Below the pieces are notes generated by a model that was not told the DNA's origin, searched no databases, and saw only the letters and a list, made by a program, of their open reading frames with translations. Both the position numbers and the translations under genes were made by a program. 64,000 nt of DNA from NCBI RefSeq assembly GCF_963678635.1, contig NC_087065.1:26991254-27055253 (forward strand). The letters run 5' to 3'. Source of the DNA: Symsagittifera roscoffensis. Taxonomy: Eukaryota > Xenacoelomorpha > Acoela > Convolutidae. Of this stretch, positions 25,200 through 34,676 are shown piece after piece (the stretch's first letter is position 1; the number at the start of each line of letters is the position of its first letter).

Positions 25200-27060
25200 G
25201 TTTTTCTTTCAAACTTTAGTAATTTATCGCCATCTGGTCAAAACCAAAACAAGCTGACAATTTGTTTACCAGAAAAGGTACTCGGTACAAAAAAATGTTC
25301 TTATTCTTTTGTTTTTTTTTCAGCTTTGGGATACGGAACGCGTTTCTGGATCCTTGGGTCTCAAAAGTATTTTTGGCGCAGGGCATAACGTGATCGTAAA
25401 CACAACAAAAGTAGTTGTTGTTAGCAACTTTGTGGAAGAGAAGGAGATCGTGCATTTCGTGATATAGTGAAAGAGGTAATAAACTTTTTCAAGTCTTTGC
25501 TTTTACGGCATAGCCGAGGAGTTTAGAATCCATCTGGTAGCCTTCTTTTGTTTATCTTCAAAGCCTCTCAGTTCTGTTTTGTTCTGCTTCCACACCTCAG
25601 ATCCGTATGATATAATTGGTACAATGTTGCCACTATTCATTTTATTTGATGATAATGATGACCATTTTGGCAAATTTTGCTGGACTTGGAAAAGTGCTCC
25701 TATGGCTGTTGACACTCGCTGTTCACAGTTGGCAGACCAGGTGAGATACTATGATTCTTAGATCTTTCTCGGTATCAGGCTCTGAAAGCTCGTGTTCATC
25801 TATATGAACTTTATGCGATGTACAATCTGATTTGAAGATCAAGTTATGACATTTTGATAGATTTACACTCATGGTGTTATCACAACACCATTTTCTGAGA
25901 TGATTCATTTCTTTTTGTAGATCTTTAGAATTTATTGATAACAGCTTGTATTCGTCCGCATATCAAAAGCAACAAGATTTCAAGCCACTCGGCAGATCGT
26001 TTATGAGGTAAAGAAAAAGTAACGGGCCCAATATTGAACCTTGTGGAACTCCGCTCGGAAAATCAAGCGAAGTACTGAGCTGATTTTTGATTCGAACTCT
26101 ATGCTTGCGATTTTGCAGACAGCTTTTAAAAAACTATCAGGCTACCACCAATCCCAAAAGATGATAACTTAGTGACCAGAAAAGTATGTTTGACCTTGTC
26201 AAAATCAGTGTATGCCGCAAAGATAGGACTTTCCTCATTTTATTCTAAGAGGCTTCATTTAGATATTTCAACATTTGAACAGTTGTCCATCTTTTTGGTC
26301 GAAAACCAAATTTGCTTTCGTGTAGCTGTTTGAAAATATGAGTTGACATTTTATCGAAAATGAGTCTTTCGAGTATATTGGAGTTAGAGAGGAGTAGACT
26401 TATTGGCCGATAACTAATTACAGATTACTTTTCACCGTTCTTGTTTATTGGACCTATCTCGCTACGTTTCCACATGGTAGGATATGCTGATTTATTTGCA
26501 ATTGCATAGAAAAGAAGGTGTACAGATTTCTTGAGTCTGTTTGTCAGTTTGTTCACTATAGGGTTCCCAAGTTTATTGAGCCCCATGACTTTAGTCAATT
26601 TCAGGTTCACCATAGTTATTTTGATTTCTTCTTCCGTGAAACAAATACGCTAATATTGGTTTGATTCAACATGCAAGGTTTTTCATTTGGTTTATTGATT
26701 ACGCTCTGGAAGTACTGGTTGAATAGATTTCCAATATCTCTATCATTATAGGCAGTTTTTTCGTCCCAGAATAAAGTTGGTGGTGGTCCCTTTGTCGTAC
26801 GGGTACTCTTGACATATTTCTGTAGCTTGGTGAAACTTCTACCCTCAAAAGTAACGGCTTCAAACGCAGTCAAACAAGATTTTCCATATTTTCGAGCTTA
26901 GTTATCCCAGCCTTGGTGGGTTGTTTTTCCTTGCGTTTTCTTAAGGTATTTAGTCTTTTTATCAGGTTTGAGGTTGATGGTGTTATCCACGGTGGTAGAG
27001 ATCTTCTGTGGTTTGTTTTCCTTTTGAGACAGGATTGCAAGATTTTGAGTTACCATGTCT
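25200..27060 (-). pseudogene. CR1/jockey-type LINE, decayed reverse transcriptase
   Basis: On the minus strand, in order from 27060: a linker after the endonuclease (WITPSTSNLIKRLNTLRKR), FEGRSFTKLQKYVKS, SYRPISLL..ILERLIFDKM, FGFRPKR, SGVPQGSILGPLLFLYLIN, a decayed YADD box (F-stop-YADE), VNLSKCHNLIF..KDLRIIVS, and the C-terminal motif ISYGSEVWKQN..KKATRWILNSS..PLSLYHEMHDLLLF. These are the fingers, palm and C-terminal motifs of APE-type LINEs. Stops and frameshifts interrupt every domain and the 5' endonuclease is absent, so it is a 5'-truncated dead copy. CR1 and jockey cannot be separated by eye. Confidence 0.82.
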
Positions 27061-27221
27061 CAGGTTTGCAAGACATAGGCACGATACTAGAAGTTCTGCT
27101 CGGCACAAGTCCAGAAGTTCTGCTCGGTCGTGGTTGGTTTGAAGCATTGAAACAATTTTGAGGAACCACTATGATAACTGAGCGTGGTTGAGCATAATCG
27201 AATGTTAATGTTATTAGAAAA

Positions 27222-27264
27222 GTCACATTAGTTATTAGAAAACATCAAAGTTTGACACGTTGTA
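27222..27264 (-). repeat. Inverted copy of array unit sequence at left end of array
   Basis: Read on the minus strand this matches the bases just after the hammerhead cleavage site in every array unit (GTCAAACTTTGATGTTTTCTAATA). It lies in opposite orientation immediately outside the first unit. Inverted terminal fragments are characteristic of Penelope-like insertions. Confidence 0.65.
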
Positions 27265-27355
27265 TGTTGACGCTGATGTATATCAGCTAGTAACTTGTTT
27301 CTTTCATTGTTTAGTGTCTGTATTTATAATCAGTTCCCTTTTTTGATTTTCAGTT

Positions 27356-27385
27356 CTGATGATGATATTAAAAACGAAACGCGTC
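27356..27385 (+). ncRNA. Hammerhead ribozyme-like core 1
   Basis: CTGATGA, then 13 bases, GAAAC, then GCGTC. Known hammerheads need CUGANGA and GAAA cores with cleavage after GUC. Stem III would be the palindrome ACGCGU, as in the dimeric type I ribozymes of Penelope-like elements. Stem I pairing is short (AGUU with AACU in most units; weaker here, AAAAUU). Stem II is weak (GAU/AUC in the later units). Confidence 0.6.
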
Positions 27386-27410
27386 AAAATTTGATGTTTT
27401 CTAATATCTA

Positions 27411-27674
27411 ATGGATACAAAGTTTATCTCTTACCGACTTTTGAAGAAGACATTGGAACGAACGGGGAACTGTAAAAGTTCTTTGGAGTATGTCCGTGCC
27501 CGGAAGAAGATGATCAACGGCATACAGAGAACTGATTTCCTGAAGACATGCCTTGACAACGATCTTATCCCACGGTTTCTGGCCTTTCGTGTCCCATCAA
27601 ATGGTTATTTTGATGATGCGACGACACATACGAGAGAAGAGTATGCGCAGCGACACTTGACCCTGAAACTGTGA
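27411..27674 (+). CDS. Array ORF 1, intact (87 aa)
   Basis: A small basic protein whose C-terminal half, LKTCLDNDLIPRFLAFRVPS followed by NGYFDD, resembles the N-terminal region of Penelope-like proteins. This is recalled, not searched. It lacks one Thr of the THTTREE motif found in later units. The ATG lies 26 bases after the hammerhead cleavage site. It could be a leader peptide or the truncated start of a longer ORF; no function is assigned. Confidence 0.5.
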   Translation: MDTKFISYRLLKKTLERTGNCKSSLEYVRARKKMINGIQRTDFLKTCLDNDLIPRFLAFRVPSNGYFDDATTHTREEYAQRHLTLKL

Positions 27675-27791
27675 ACAGAAGCAGCGCGGGATTTTCTTGT
27701 TTCTATGTTCTGATGTATATCAGCTAGTAACTTGTTTCTGTCATTGTTTAGTGTCTGTATTTATAATCAGTTCCTTTTTTGATTTTCAGTT

Positions 27792-27821
27792 CTGATGATG
27801 ATAATAAAATCGAAATGCGTC
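27792..27821 (+). ncRNA. Hammerhead-like core 2 (variant)
   Basis: GAAAT replaces GAAAC, breaking the C-G pair of stem III. This is the only unit so changed, and the ORF next to it is also broken. Confidence 0.45.
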
Positions 27822-27846
27822 AAATTTTGATGTTTTCTAATATCTA

Positions 27847-28113
27847 ATGGATACAAAGTTTATCTCTTACCGACTTTTGAAGAAGACATTGGAACGAACG
27901 GAGAACTGGAAAAGTTTTTTGGAGTAAGTCCGTGCCCGGAAGAAGATGATCAACGGCATACAGAGAACTGATTTCCTGAAGACATGCCTTGACAACGATC
28001 TTATCCCACGGTTTCTGGCCTTTCGTGTCCCATCAAATGGTTGTTTTGATGATGCGACGACACATACGACTAGAGAAGAGTATGCGCAGCGACACTTGAC
28101 CCTGAAACTGTGA
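27847..28113 (+). pseudogene. Array ORF 2, nonsense
   Basis: TAT to TAA change at 27925-27927 (codon 27) stops the frame; the remainder is intact. Confidence 0.6.
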
Positions 28114-28231
28114 ACAGAAGCAGCGCGGGATTTTCTTGTTTCTATGTTCTGATGTATATCAGCTAGCAACTTGTTTCTGTCATTGTTTAGTGTCTGTATT
28201 TATAATCAGTTCCCTTTTTTGATTTTCAGTT

Positions 28232-28261
28232 CTGATGATGATAATAAAATCGAAACGCGTC
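28232..28261 (+). ncRNA. Hammerhead-like core 3
   Basis: All core positions intact; stem II loop ATAATAAAAT. Confidence 0.6.
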
Positions 28262-28286
28262 AAACTTTGATGTTTTCTAATATCTA

Positions 28287-28553
28287 ATGGATACAAAATT
28301 TATCTCTTACCGACTTTTGAAGAAGACATTGGAACGAACGGGGAACTGGAAAAGTTTTTTGGAGTATGTCCGTGCCCGGAAGAAGATGATCAACGGCATA
28401 CAGAGAACTGATTTCCTGAAGACATGCCTTGACAACGATCTTATCCCACGGTTTCTGGCCTTTCATGTCCCATCAAATGGTTGTTTTGATGATGCGACGA
28501 CACATACGACTAGAGAAGAGTATGCGCAGCGACACTTGACCCTGAAACTGTGA
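28287..28553 (+). CDS. Array ORF 3, intact (88 aa)
   Basis: Full frame; FHVPSNGCFDD, with His replacing the usual Arg. Confidence 0.5.
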   Translation: MDTKFISYRLLKKTLERTGNWKSFLEYVRARKKMINGIQRTDFLKTCLDNDLIPRFLAFHVPSNGCFDDATTHTTREEYAQRHLTLKL

Positions 28554-28671
28554 ACAGAAGCAGCGCGGGATTTTCTTGTTTCTATGTTCTGATGTATATC
28601 AGCTAGCAACTTGTTTCTGTCATTGTTTAGTGTCTGTATTTATAATCAGTTCCCTTTTTTGATTTTCAGTT

Positions 28672-28701
28672 CTGATGATGATATTAAAATCGAAACGCGT
28701 C
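28672..28701 (+). ncRNA. Hammerhead-like core 4
   Basis: Core intact; loop differs by one base (ATATTAAAAT). Confidence 0.6.
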
Positions 28702-28726
28702 AAACTTTGATGTTTTCTAATATCTA

Positions 28727-28978
28727 ATGGATACAAAATTTATCTCTTACCGACTTTTGAAGAAGACATTGGAACGAAAGGGGAACTGGAAAAGTTTTTT
28801 GGAGTATGTCCGTGGCCGGAAGAAGATGATCAACGGCATACAGAGAACTGATTTCCTGAAGACATGCCTTGTAACGATCTCATCCCACGGTTTCTGGCCT
28901 TTCGTGTCCCATCAAATGGTTGTTTTGATGATGCGACGACACATACGACTAGAGAAGAGTATGCGCAGCGACACTTGA
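28727..28978 (+). pseudogene. Array ORF 4, frameshifted
   Basis: GACAACGAT has become GTAACGAT near 28870, a one-base loss that replaces the conserved LDNDLIPRFLAF segment with unrelated residues. Confidence 0.6.
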
Positions 28979-29111
28979 CCCTGAAACTGAACAGAAGCAG
29001 CGCGTGATTTTCTTGTTTCTTGTTTCTATGATGTATATCAGCTAGTAACTTGTTTCTGTCATTGTTTAGTGTCTGTACTTATAATCAGTTCCCCTTTTTT
29101 GATTTTCAGTT

Positions 29112-29141
29112 CTGATGATGATAATAAAATCGAAACGCGTC
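29112..29141 (+). ncRNA. Hammerhead-like core 5
   Basis: Core intact, same sequence as core 3. Confidence 0.6.
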
Positions 29142-29166
29142 AAACTTTGATGTTTTTTAATATCTA

Positions 29167-29433
29167 ATGGATACAAAATTTATCTCTTACCGACTTTTGA
29201 AGAAGACATTGGAACGAACGGGGAACTGGAAAAGTTTTTTGGAGTATGTCCGTGCCCGGAAGAAGATGATCAACGGCATACAGAGAACTGATTTCCTAAA
29301 GACATGCCTTGACAACGATCTTATCCCACGGTTTCTGGCCTTTCGTGTCCCATCAAATGGTTGTTTTGATGATGCGACGACACATACGACTAGAGAAGAG
29401 TATGCGCAGCGACACTTGACCCTGAAACTGTGA
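29167..29433 (+). CDS. Array ORF 5, intact (88 aa)
   Basis: Same protein as array ORF 6; this is the majority form. Confidence 0.5.
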   Translation: MDTKFISYRLLKKTLERTGNWKSFLEYVRARKKMINGIQRTDFLKTCLDNDLIPRFLAFRVPSNGCFDDATTHTTREEYAQRHLTLKL

Positions 29434-29551
29434 ACAGAAGCAGCGCGGGATTTTCTTGTTTCTATGTTCTGATGTATATCAGCTAGCAACTTATTTCTGT
29501 CATTGTTTAGTGTCTGTATTTATAATCAGTTCCCTTTTTTGATTTTCAGTT

Positions 29552-29581
29552 CTGATGATGATAATAAAATCGAAACGCGTC
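29552..29581 (+). ncRNA. Hammerhead-like core 6
   Basis: Core intact, same sequence as core 3. Confidence 0.6.
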
Positions 29582-29606
29582 AAACTTTGATGTTTTTTAA
29601 TATCTA

Positions 29607-29873
29607 ATGGATACAAAATTTATCTCTTACCGACTTTTGAAGAAGACATTGGAACGAACGGGGAACTGGAAAAGTTTTTTGGAGTATGTCCGTGCCCGGA
29701 AGAAGATGATCAACGGCATACAGAGAACTGATTTCCTGAAGACATGCCTTGACAACGATCTTATCCCACGGTTTCTGGCCTTTCGTGTCCCATCAAATGG
29801 TTGTTTTGATGATGCGACGACACATACGACTAGAGAAGAGTATGCGCAGCGACACTTGACCCTGAAACTGTGA
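29607..29873 (+). CDS. Array ORF 6, intact (88 aa)
   Basis: Protein identical to array ORF 5; the tail of this unit (CAGCGCGTGATTTTC) differs. Confidence 0.5.
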   Translation: MDTKFISYRLLKKTLERTGNWKSFLEYVRARKKMINGIQRTDFLKTCLDNDLIPRFLAFRVPSNGCFDDATTHTTREEYAQRHLTLKL

Positions 29874-29994
29874 ACAGAAGCAGCGCGTGATTTTCTCGTT
29901 TCTTGTTTCTATGATGTATATCAGCTAGTAACTTGTTTCTGTCATTGTTTAGTGTCTGTACTTATAATCAATTCCCCTTTTTTGATTTTCAGTT

Positions 29995-30024
29995 CTGATG
30001 ATGATAATAAAATCGAAACGCGTC
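29995..30024 (+). ncRNA. Hammerhead-like core 7
   Basis: Core intact; the downstream flank reads CAAACTTTGCTG instead of CAAACTTTGATG, shared only with core 11. Confidence 0.6.
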
Positions 30025-30049
30025 AAACTTTGCTGTTTTCTAATATCTA

Positions 30050-30316
30050 ATGGATACAAAATTTATCTCTTACCGACTTTTGAAGAAGACATTGGAACGA
30101 ACGGGGAACTGGAAAAGTTTTTTGGAGTATGTCCGTGCCCGGAAGAAGATGATCAACGGCATACAGAGAACTGATTTCCTGAAGACATGCCTTGACAACG
30201 ATCTTATCCCACGGTTTCTGGCCTTTCATGTCCCATCAAATGGTTGTTTTGATGATGCGAGGACACATACGACTAGAGAAGAGTATGCGCAGCGACACTT
30301 GACCCTGAAACTGTGA
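30050..30316 (+). CDS. Array ORF 7, intact (88 aa)
   Basis: Two substitutions relative to the majority (FHVPS; DDARTH). Confidence 0.5.
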   Translation: MDTKFISYRLLKKTLERTGNWKSFLEYVRARKKMINGIQRTDFLKTCLDNDLIPRFLAFHVPSNGCFDDARTHTTREEYAQRHLTLKL

Positions 30317-30434
30317 ACAGAAGCAGCGCGGGATTTTCTTGTTTCTATGTTCTGATGTATATCAGCTAGCAACTTGTTTCTGTCATTCTTTAGTGTCTGT
30401 ATTTATAATCAGTTCCCTTTTTTGATTTTCAGTT

Positions 30435-30464
30435 CTGATGATGATAATAAAATCGAAACGCGTC
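30435..30464 (+). ncRNA. Hammerhead-like core 8
   Basis: Core intact, same sequence as core 3. Confidence 0.6.
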
Positions 30465-30489
30465 AAACTTTGATGTTTTCTAATATCTA

Positions 30490-30741
30490 ATGGATACAAA
30501 ATTTATCTCTTACCGACTTTTGAAGAAGACATTGGAACGAACGGGGAACTGGAAAAGTTTTTTGGAGTATGTCCGTGCCCGGAAGAAGATGATCAACGGC
30601 ATACAGAGAACTGATTTCCTGAAGACATGCCTTGTAACGATCTTATCCCACGGTTTCTGGCCTTTCGTGTCCCATCAAATGGTTGTTTTGATGATGCGAC
30701 GACACATACGACTAGAGAAGAGTATGCGCAGCGACACTTGA
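30490..30741 (+). pseudogene. Array ORF 8, frameshifted
   Basis: Same GTAACGAT deletion as units 4 and 9, so the broken form has spread by unit duplication or conversion. Confidence 0.6.
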
Positions 30742-30873
30742 CCCTGAAACTGTGAACAGAAGCAGCGCGGGATTTTCTTGTTTCTATGTTCTGATGTATA
30801 TCAGCTAGCAACTTGTTTCTGTCATTCTTTAGTGTCTGTATTTATAATCAGTTCCCTTTTTTGATTTTCAGTT

Positions 30874-30900
30874 CTGATGATAATAAAATCGAAACGCGTC
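30874..30900 (+). ncRNA. Hammerhead-like core 9
   Basis: Core intact with a 3-base shorter stem II loop (one GAT lost). Confidence 0.58.
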
Positions 30901-30925
30901 AAACTTTGATGTTTTCTAATATCTA

Positions 30926-31177
30926 ATGGATACAAAATTTATCTCTTACCGACTTTTGAAGAAGACATTGGAACGAACGGGGAACTGGAAAAGTTGTTTG
31001 GAGTATGTCCGTGCCCGGAAGAAGATGATCAACGGCATACAGAGAACTGATTTCCTGAAGACATGCCTTGTAACGATCTTATCCCACGGTTTCTGGCCTT
31101 TCGTGTCCCATCAAATGGTTGTTTTGATGATGCGACGACACATACGACTAGAGAAGAGTATGCGCAGCGACACTTGA
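30926..31177 (+). pseudogene. Array ORF 9, frameshifted
   Basis: Same deletion as unit 8; also KSCLEYV in place of KSFLEYV. Confidence 0.6.
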
Positions 31178-31309
31178 CCCTGAAACTGTGAACAGAAGCA
31201 GCGCGGGATTTTCTTGTTTCTATGTTCTGATGTATATCAGCTAGTAACTTGTTTTTGTCATTGTTTAGTGTCTGTATTTATAATCAGTTCCCTTTTTTGA
31301 TTTTCAGTT

Positions 31310-31339
31310 CTGATGATGATAATAAAATCGAAACGCGTC
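31310..31339 (+). ncRNA. Hammerhead-like core 10
   Basis: Core intact, same sequence as core 3. Confidence 0.6.
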
Positions 31340-31364
31340 AAACTTTGATGTTTTCTAATATCTA

Positions 31365-31631
31365 ATGGATACAAAATTTATCTCTTACCGACCTTTGAAG
31401 AAGACATTGGAACGAACGGGGAACTGGAAAAGTTTTTTGGAGTATGTCCGTGCCCGGAAGAAGATGATCAACGGCATACAGAGAACTGATTTCCTGAAGA
31501 CATGCCTTGACAACGATCTTATCCCACGGTTTCTGGCCTTTCGTGTCCCATCAAATGGTTGTTTTGATGATGCGACGACACATACAACTAGAGAAGAGTA
31601 TGCGCAGCGACACTTGACCCTGAAACTGTGA
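31365..31631 (+). CDS. Array ORF 10, intact (88 aa)
   Basis: Last full unit; one substitution (YRPLKKT for YRLLKKT). Confidence 0.5.
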   Translation: MDTKFISYRPLKKTLERTGNWKSFLEYVRARKKMINGIQRTDFLKTCLDNDLIPRFLAFRVPSNGCFDDATTHTTREEYAQRHLTLKL

Positions 31632-31752
31632 ACAGAAGCAGCGCGTGATTTTCTTGTTTCTTGTTTCTATGATGTATATCAGCTAGTAACTTGTTTCTGT
31701 CATTGTTTAGTGTCTGTACTTATAATCAGTTCCCCTTTTTTGATTTTCAGTT

Positions 31753-31782
31753 CTGATGATGATAATAAAATCGAAACGCGTC
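31753..31782 (+). ncRNA. Hammerhead-like core 11, end of array
   Basis: Core intact. The unit after it is cut off about 50 bases downstream, within the start of the ORF. Confidence 0.6.
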
Positions 31783-31835
31783 AAACTTTGCTGTTTTCTA
31801 ATATCTAATGGATAGAAAGTTTACCTCTTACAGTC

Positions 31836-32842
31836 ACACTAGTAGTTACCGTTTAGTAATTTTGAGAGTAGTAAAGGGCCTAATATTTGCAGGTAGTTTG
31901 GGATGGGCAAAATGTTTAGGGCAATGAGGGCAGTTTTGTAGTCAAAAGCACTTATCCACTTGCATGAGCTTTTTTGAAAGGTTTCGAGTCGCCGCTTAGA
32001 TAGCAAATGGGCGGCGAAGCGCTGCGAATTAGAAAACTGAAGCCACAGGTCACCAAGCGGACTAATATCAGAGTTAGGGAGCTGACGATCGAATTTAAAA
32101 GTAAAAAAGAATTAGAACTAACACAAGTCAAATAGTAAATCTATTCAAAAAAATTAAAATTAAAGGTACAATTAAAATTAAATAAATATAACGCAAAAAA
32201 ATATATGCGGCATTTCCCTGACAGGTTCTTGAGAAACTACAATTTGTAAATGTATTTGCCAATCATGTTTATTGGGACGGGTCTCTGAGAGGTCTCGGAG
32301 TATAGGCGCTGTCGGTGCGGTTCTGTGACTTGGCATACAAATCACTGATGTTGCTGCGAACCATTTGACCGGAGTGAAATTTCGGATTCTAATTAACTTT
32401 CCACGAGAAAGTACAATTTGTAATGTATTTGTTAATCAGTTGTACTTAACTGATTTCAATTAAGACATTTATTTATTTATTTAAACTATTCCTTAAAAAT
32501 GCTTAAACCAAGAAATTTACATGAAAAATTATTACAAAATATTTATCTAATAACAATCATGGTTTATTTAGTGGAAATGGTTTTTTTCTTTTGACATTTT
32601 TTTCTGATAATGAAGCGTACAGTCCAATAAGATTTAGAAACCACTTTTTTCCAGCAAAGCTGAATTAATTTGGAGGTGCCGAAGACCGAAAAAATGACTG
32701 GATAACCAATGCACAGATATTCGATCTGCAACGTTTGCCTCAAGGATTCAAAAAATCTCAAGGTGAAAAACAGCTCACCAGAGTTCAACAACCACGGTTT
32801 CAAAAGGTATAATTTTTATTGTTAGTGCCAGGGGAGTGCGGC
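31836..32842. other. No gene; short direct repeats
   Basis: A block GAGAAACTACAATTTGTAAATGTATTTGCCAATCA (quoted in two pieces: GAGAAACTACAATTTGTAA and TGTATTTGCCAATCA) at about 32231 recurs in diverged form at about 32405. No coding signal is seen. Confidence 0.45.
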
Positions 32843-33043
32843 CAGTATTTAGACAGCCGCGTATTCATACTGGTCAGTATTTAGACAAATACTGTTTCAA
32901 CCGATCAGAATCGAGAAAAAACATAAATAATCCAAAATAAATAATAATTATTTATTAATTTCTTCTTTGTCTCGATTCTGATTGGTTGAAACAGTATTTG
33001 TCTAAATACTGACCAGTATGAATACGCGGCTGTCTAAATACTG
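32843..33043. mobile_element. Fold-back element
   Basis: Two long arms, 32843-32917 and about 32970-33043, are near-perfect reverse complements (CAGTATTTAGACAGCCGCG at the outer left, its complement at the outer right). They are separated by a spacer of about 50 bases of A/T. Each arm itself repeats CAGTATTTAGACA. A short AGTGCCAGG block sits on both sides (about 32824 and 33053) and may be part of a target duplication. No ORF. Confidence 0.8.
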
Positions 33044-33610
33044 ACATGTAACCAGTGCCAGGATATGAGCTAGGAGTTGATGAAATGTTGGTTCATCTCC
33101 ATGGTCTAACATATCTCTACAATAAACCATTCAAAAACATGAATAACGACGTAGTTCATTTTAGCCATAGAGTGACCGTGTGGTCTGGGGATGCTTACAA
33201 ATGCTTAAAAGTTCTACCTGTGATTAAGAGAATTAATTCTGGTCGGCAGCTAATTTATGTAACAAGTTTATCGATACCTGCACAAAAAAGTATAACAACT
33301 TCTGTGTTGTGATGGTTTGTACCTCGAACGAGACGGCGGATGGAGCTACGGAGGCTAAATGTGTTCCGCATTTGTGGCACGGCAAGGCGTGCCGTCCCTT
33401 AGTGTTGATGCTGTGTGTTACTGATTGAGGTTAGGTTGCAAACATTGAGTATTGTTGTGATCAACTTTTGTTAACCAAGGTCGGCACCTGCTGACAGAGT
33501 TAGCCAATTGCGTTGAGTTCTTTTGAGAGATAATAAAAAAAAAACAATAATCATCCAAATCAAAAATCAGCACATAACAGGCGGTTTGGGAATTTGTTCA
33601 GTTTTCCTTG
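33044..33610. other. No gene recognised
   Basis: The ORF 33055-33312 (+) has no recognisable motif. The rest is unassigned. Confidence 0.4.
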
Positions 33611-33733
33611 TATGCCATTCCCACGGATTGGCACAGTCGAACCTGACGAGTGAAAAGTCAATCCAACTCTAATATATTTAGTATATAACTGTCACTAAAA
33701 ACATATTTATGGTTTTCCAGCCGTGTTTTTAAT
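33611..33733 (+). mobile_element. Internally deleted LTR remnant
   Basis: Begins TATGCCATTCC..GGATTGGCACAGTCGAACC, matching the start of the Gypsy LTRs at 42781 and 60402. It then jumps to GAAAAGTCAATCCA..TATATAACTGTCACTAAAAACAT..CCGTGTTTTTA, matching LTR positions some 500 bases further in. So it is a shrunken LTR of the same family, abutting non-LTR element E1. Confidence 0.78.
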
Positions 33734-34154
33734 AAAATAAAAAGGTAAATAATAAAAGGGACCCTTCCGTCTAAGTACGGTCGTGCACAGATATTAGCCT
33801 AATTGTTGTGATAAACTTATTAAATAGTTCTGTTCAAATTTACCGCTGGTGTGTTTTCATATCATATGCGCGCTGGGCTTTTCTCTTCTGGTTATCTTAC
33901 CAAATCTCGCCGTCCCAGCTGTAGGCGAGTGAAGTTTCCCTGGTGTAACTAGACGCAAGAAGGAGTGAGCTGGTGAATCGACCACCAAATCGACGTCAGG
34001 TTGTACCACTCCTTTCTTTTTTTTTCATCGTCTTTGCAGCAATTTTAAACCCCTAGTGAAAGTATTCATAAATCACCCCAAAGAGCTTTCTTTCTCGCCC
34101 CAGTTGTCTGTGTTTCAGGTTGATGCCACGATTCCAGGCAAGACGCATCGCTGA

Positions 34155-34652
34155 GTTCTCACTAGTTATCGGACTTCAAGGACCAAATATATCAAACCAG
34201 CTCTAGTAAAATCAACAATTCACTCCTACCGCGGCGCAACGCCTCATGATCTGTTTGAAATAGTTTTACAATACAGACCAAAGCGCCTAAATACAGTAAC
34301 AATATTTGCTGGATACAATGACAACAGGCTGCATCCACAAGAATTAGAACAGCAGTGGAAAAACTTGATTAACCTCGTCACTAACAAGTTTCAGTTCAAG
34401 ACACTGATCATCCCCAAAACAATTCAGAACTGTAATAATTCCAAAGTAAACCGCAAAATTTATATTCATAATCAAGTGCTGTTTAAATTGATAAATAGAT
34501 TTGTACACCCCCATACACTTATTGTTTCACCTAACCTCAACCTAAATCTAACCCCTCAAATGTTCTGCCGTAATGGCATCCATTTCTCGTTCTACGGTAA
34601 TGATTTCTTTACAAATTTTCTTGCAAATTTAATCTATAATTTCTCTCGCTAA
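34155..34652 (+). pseudogene. SGNH/GDSL-hydrolase-like ORF of E1
   Basis: 166 open codons after a TGA at 34152. Motifs expected of an SGNH esterase: RGATPHDLFE near the start (Gly block), TIFAGYNDN (GxND block III) and, at the end, CRNGIHFSFYGN (the DxxH block with Asp changed to Asn). The GDS nucleophile block is not seen; it would lie upstream of the stop. Esterase domains occur in ORF1 of CR1/L2-type LINEs, where they bind RNA or membranes; a similar ORF1 role is inferred. The frame ends 25 bases before the zinc-finger ORF. Confidence 0.6.
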
Positions 34653-34676
34653 CTTGACAGCGCCGTCCTTCCTAAA

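Larger units (their letters stand above)
27270..31835 (+). repeat. Ten-unit ~440-bp tandem array, Penelope-like with hammerhead motifs
   Basis: Ten near-identical direct repeats plus partial ends. Start codons of the unit ORF lie at 27411, 27847, 28287, 28727, 29167, 29607, 30050, 30490, 30926 and 31365, with a truncated eleventh at 31808, so periods are 436-443 bp. Each unit runs: hammerhead-like core, about 25 bases, an ORF of about 88 codons, then GAACAGAAGCAGCGCG, GATGTATATCAGCTAG, TTTAGTGTCTGTA and TTTTGATTTTCAG. Units between successive cleavage sites average 440 bp. This fits tandem pseudo-LTRs of a Penelope-like element, or a retrozyme-like satellite derived from one. No Penelope RT or GIY-YIG domain is in the window. 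Confidence 0.85.

Noticed and set aside
27867-30811. Repeated minus-strand ORFs of 60-100 codons across the tandem array
   Set aside because: They are the reverse strand of the 88-codon ORFs and recur only because the units do. The plus-strand frame has the protein resemblance and is next to the ribozyme core.
27270-31835. CRISPR array
   Set aside because: Units are ~440 bp and identical throughout, without variable spacers, and the surrounding DNA is metazoan.
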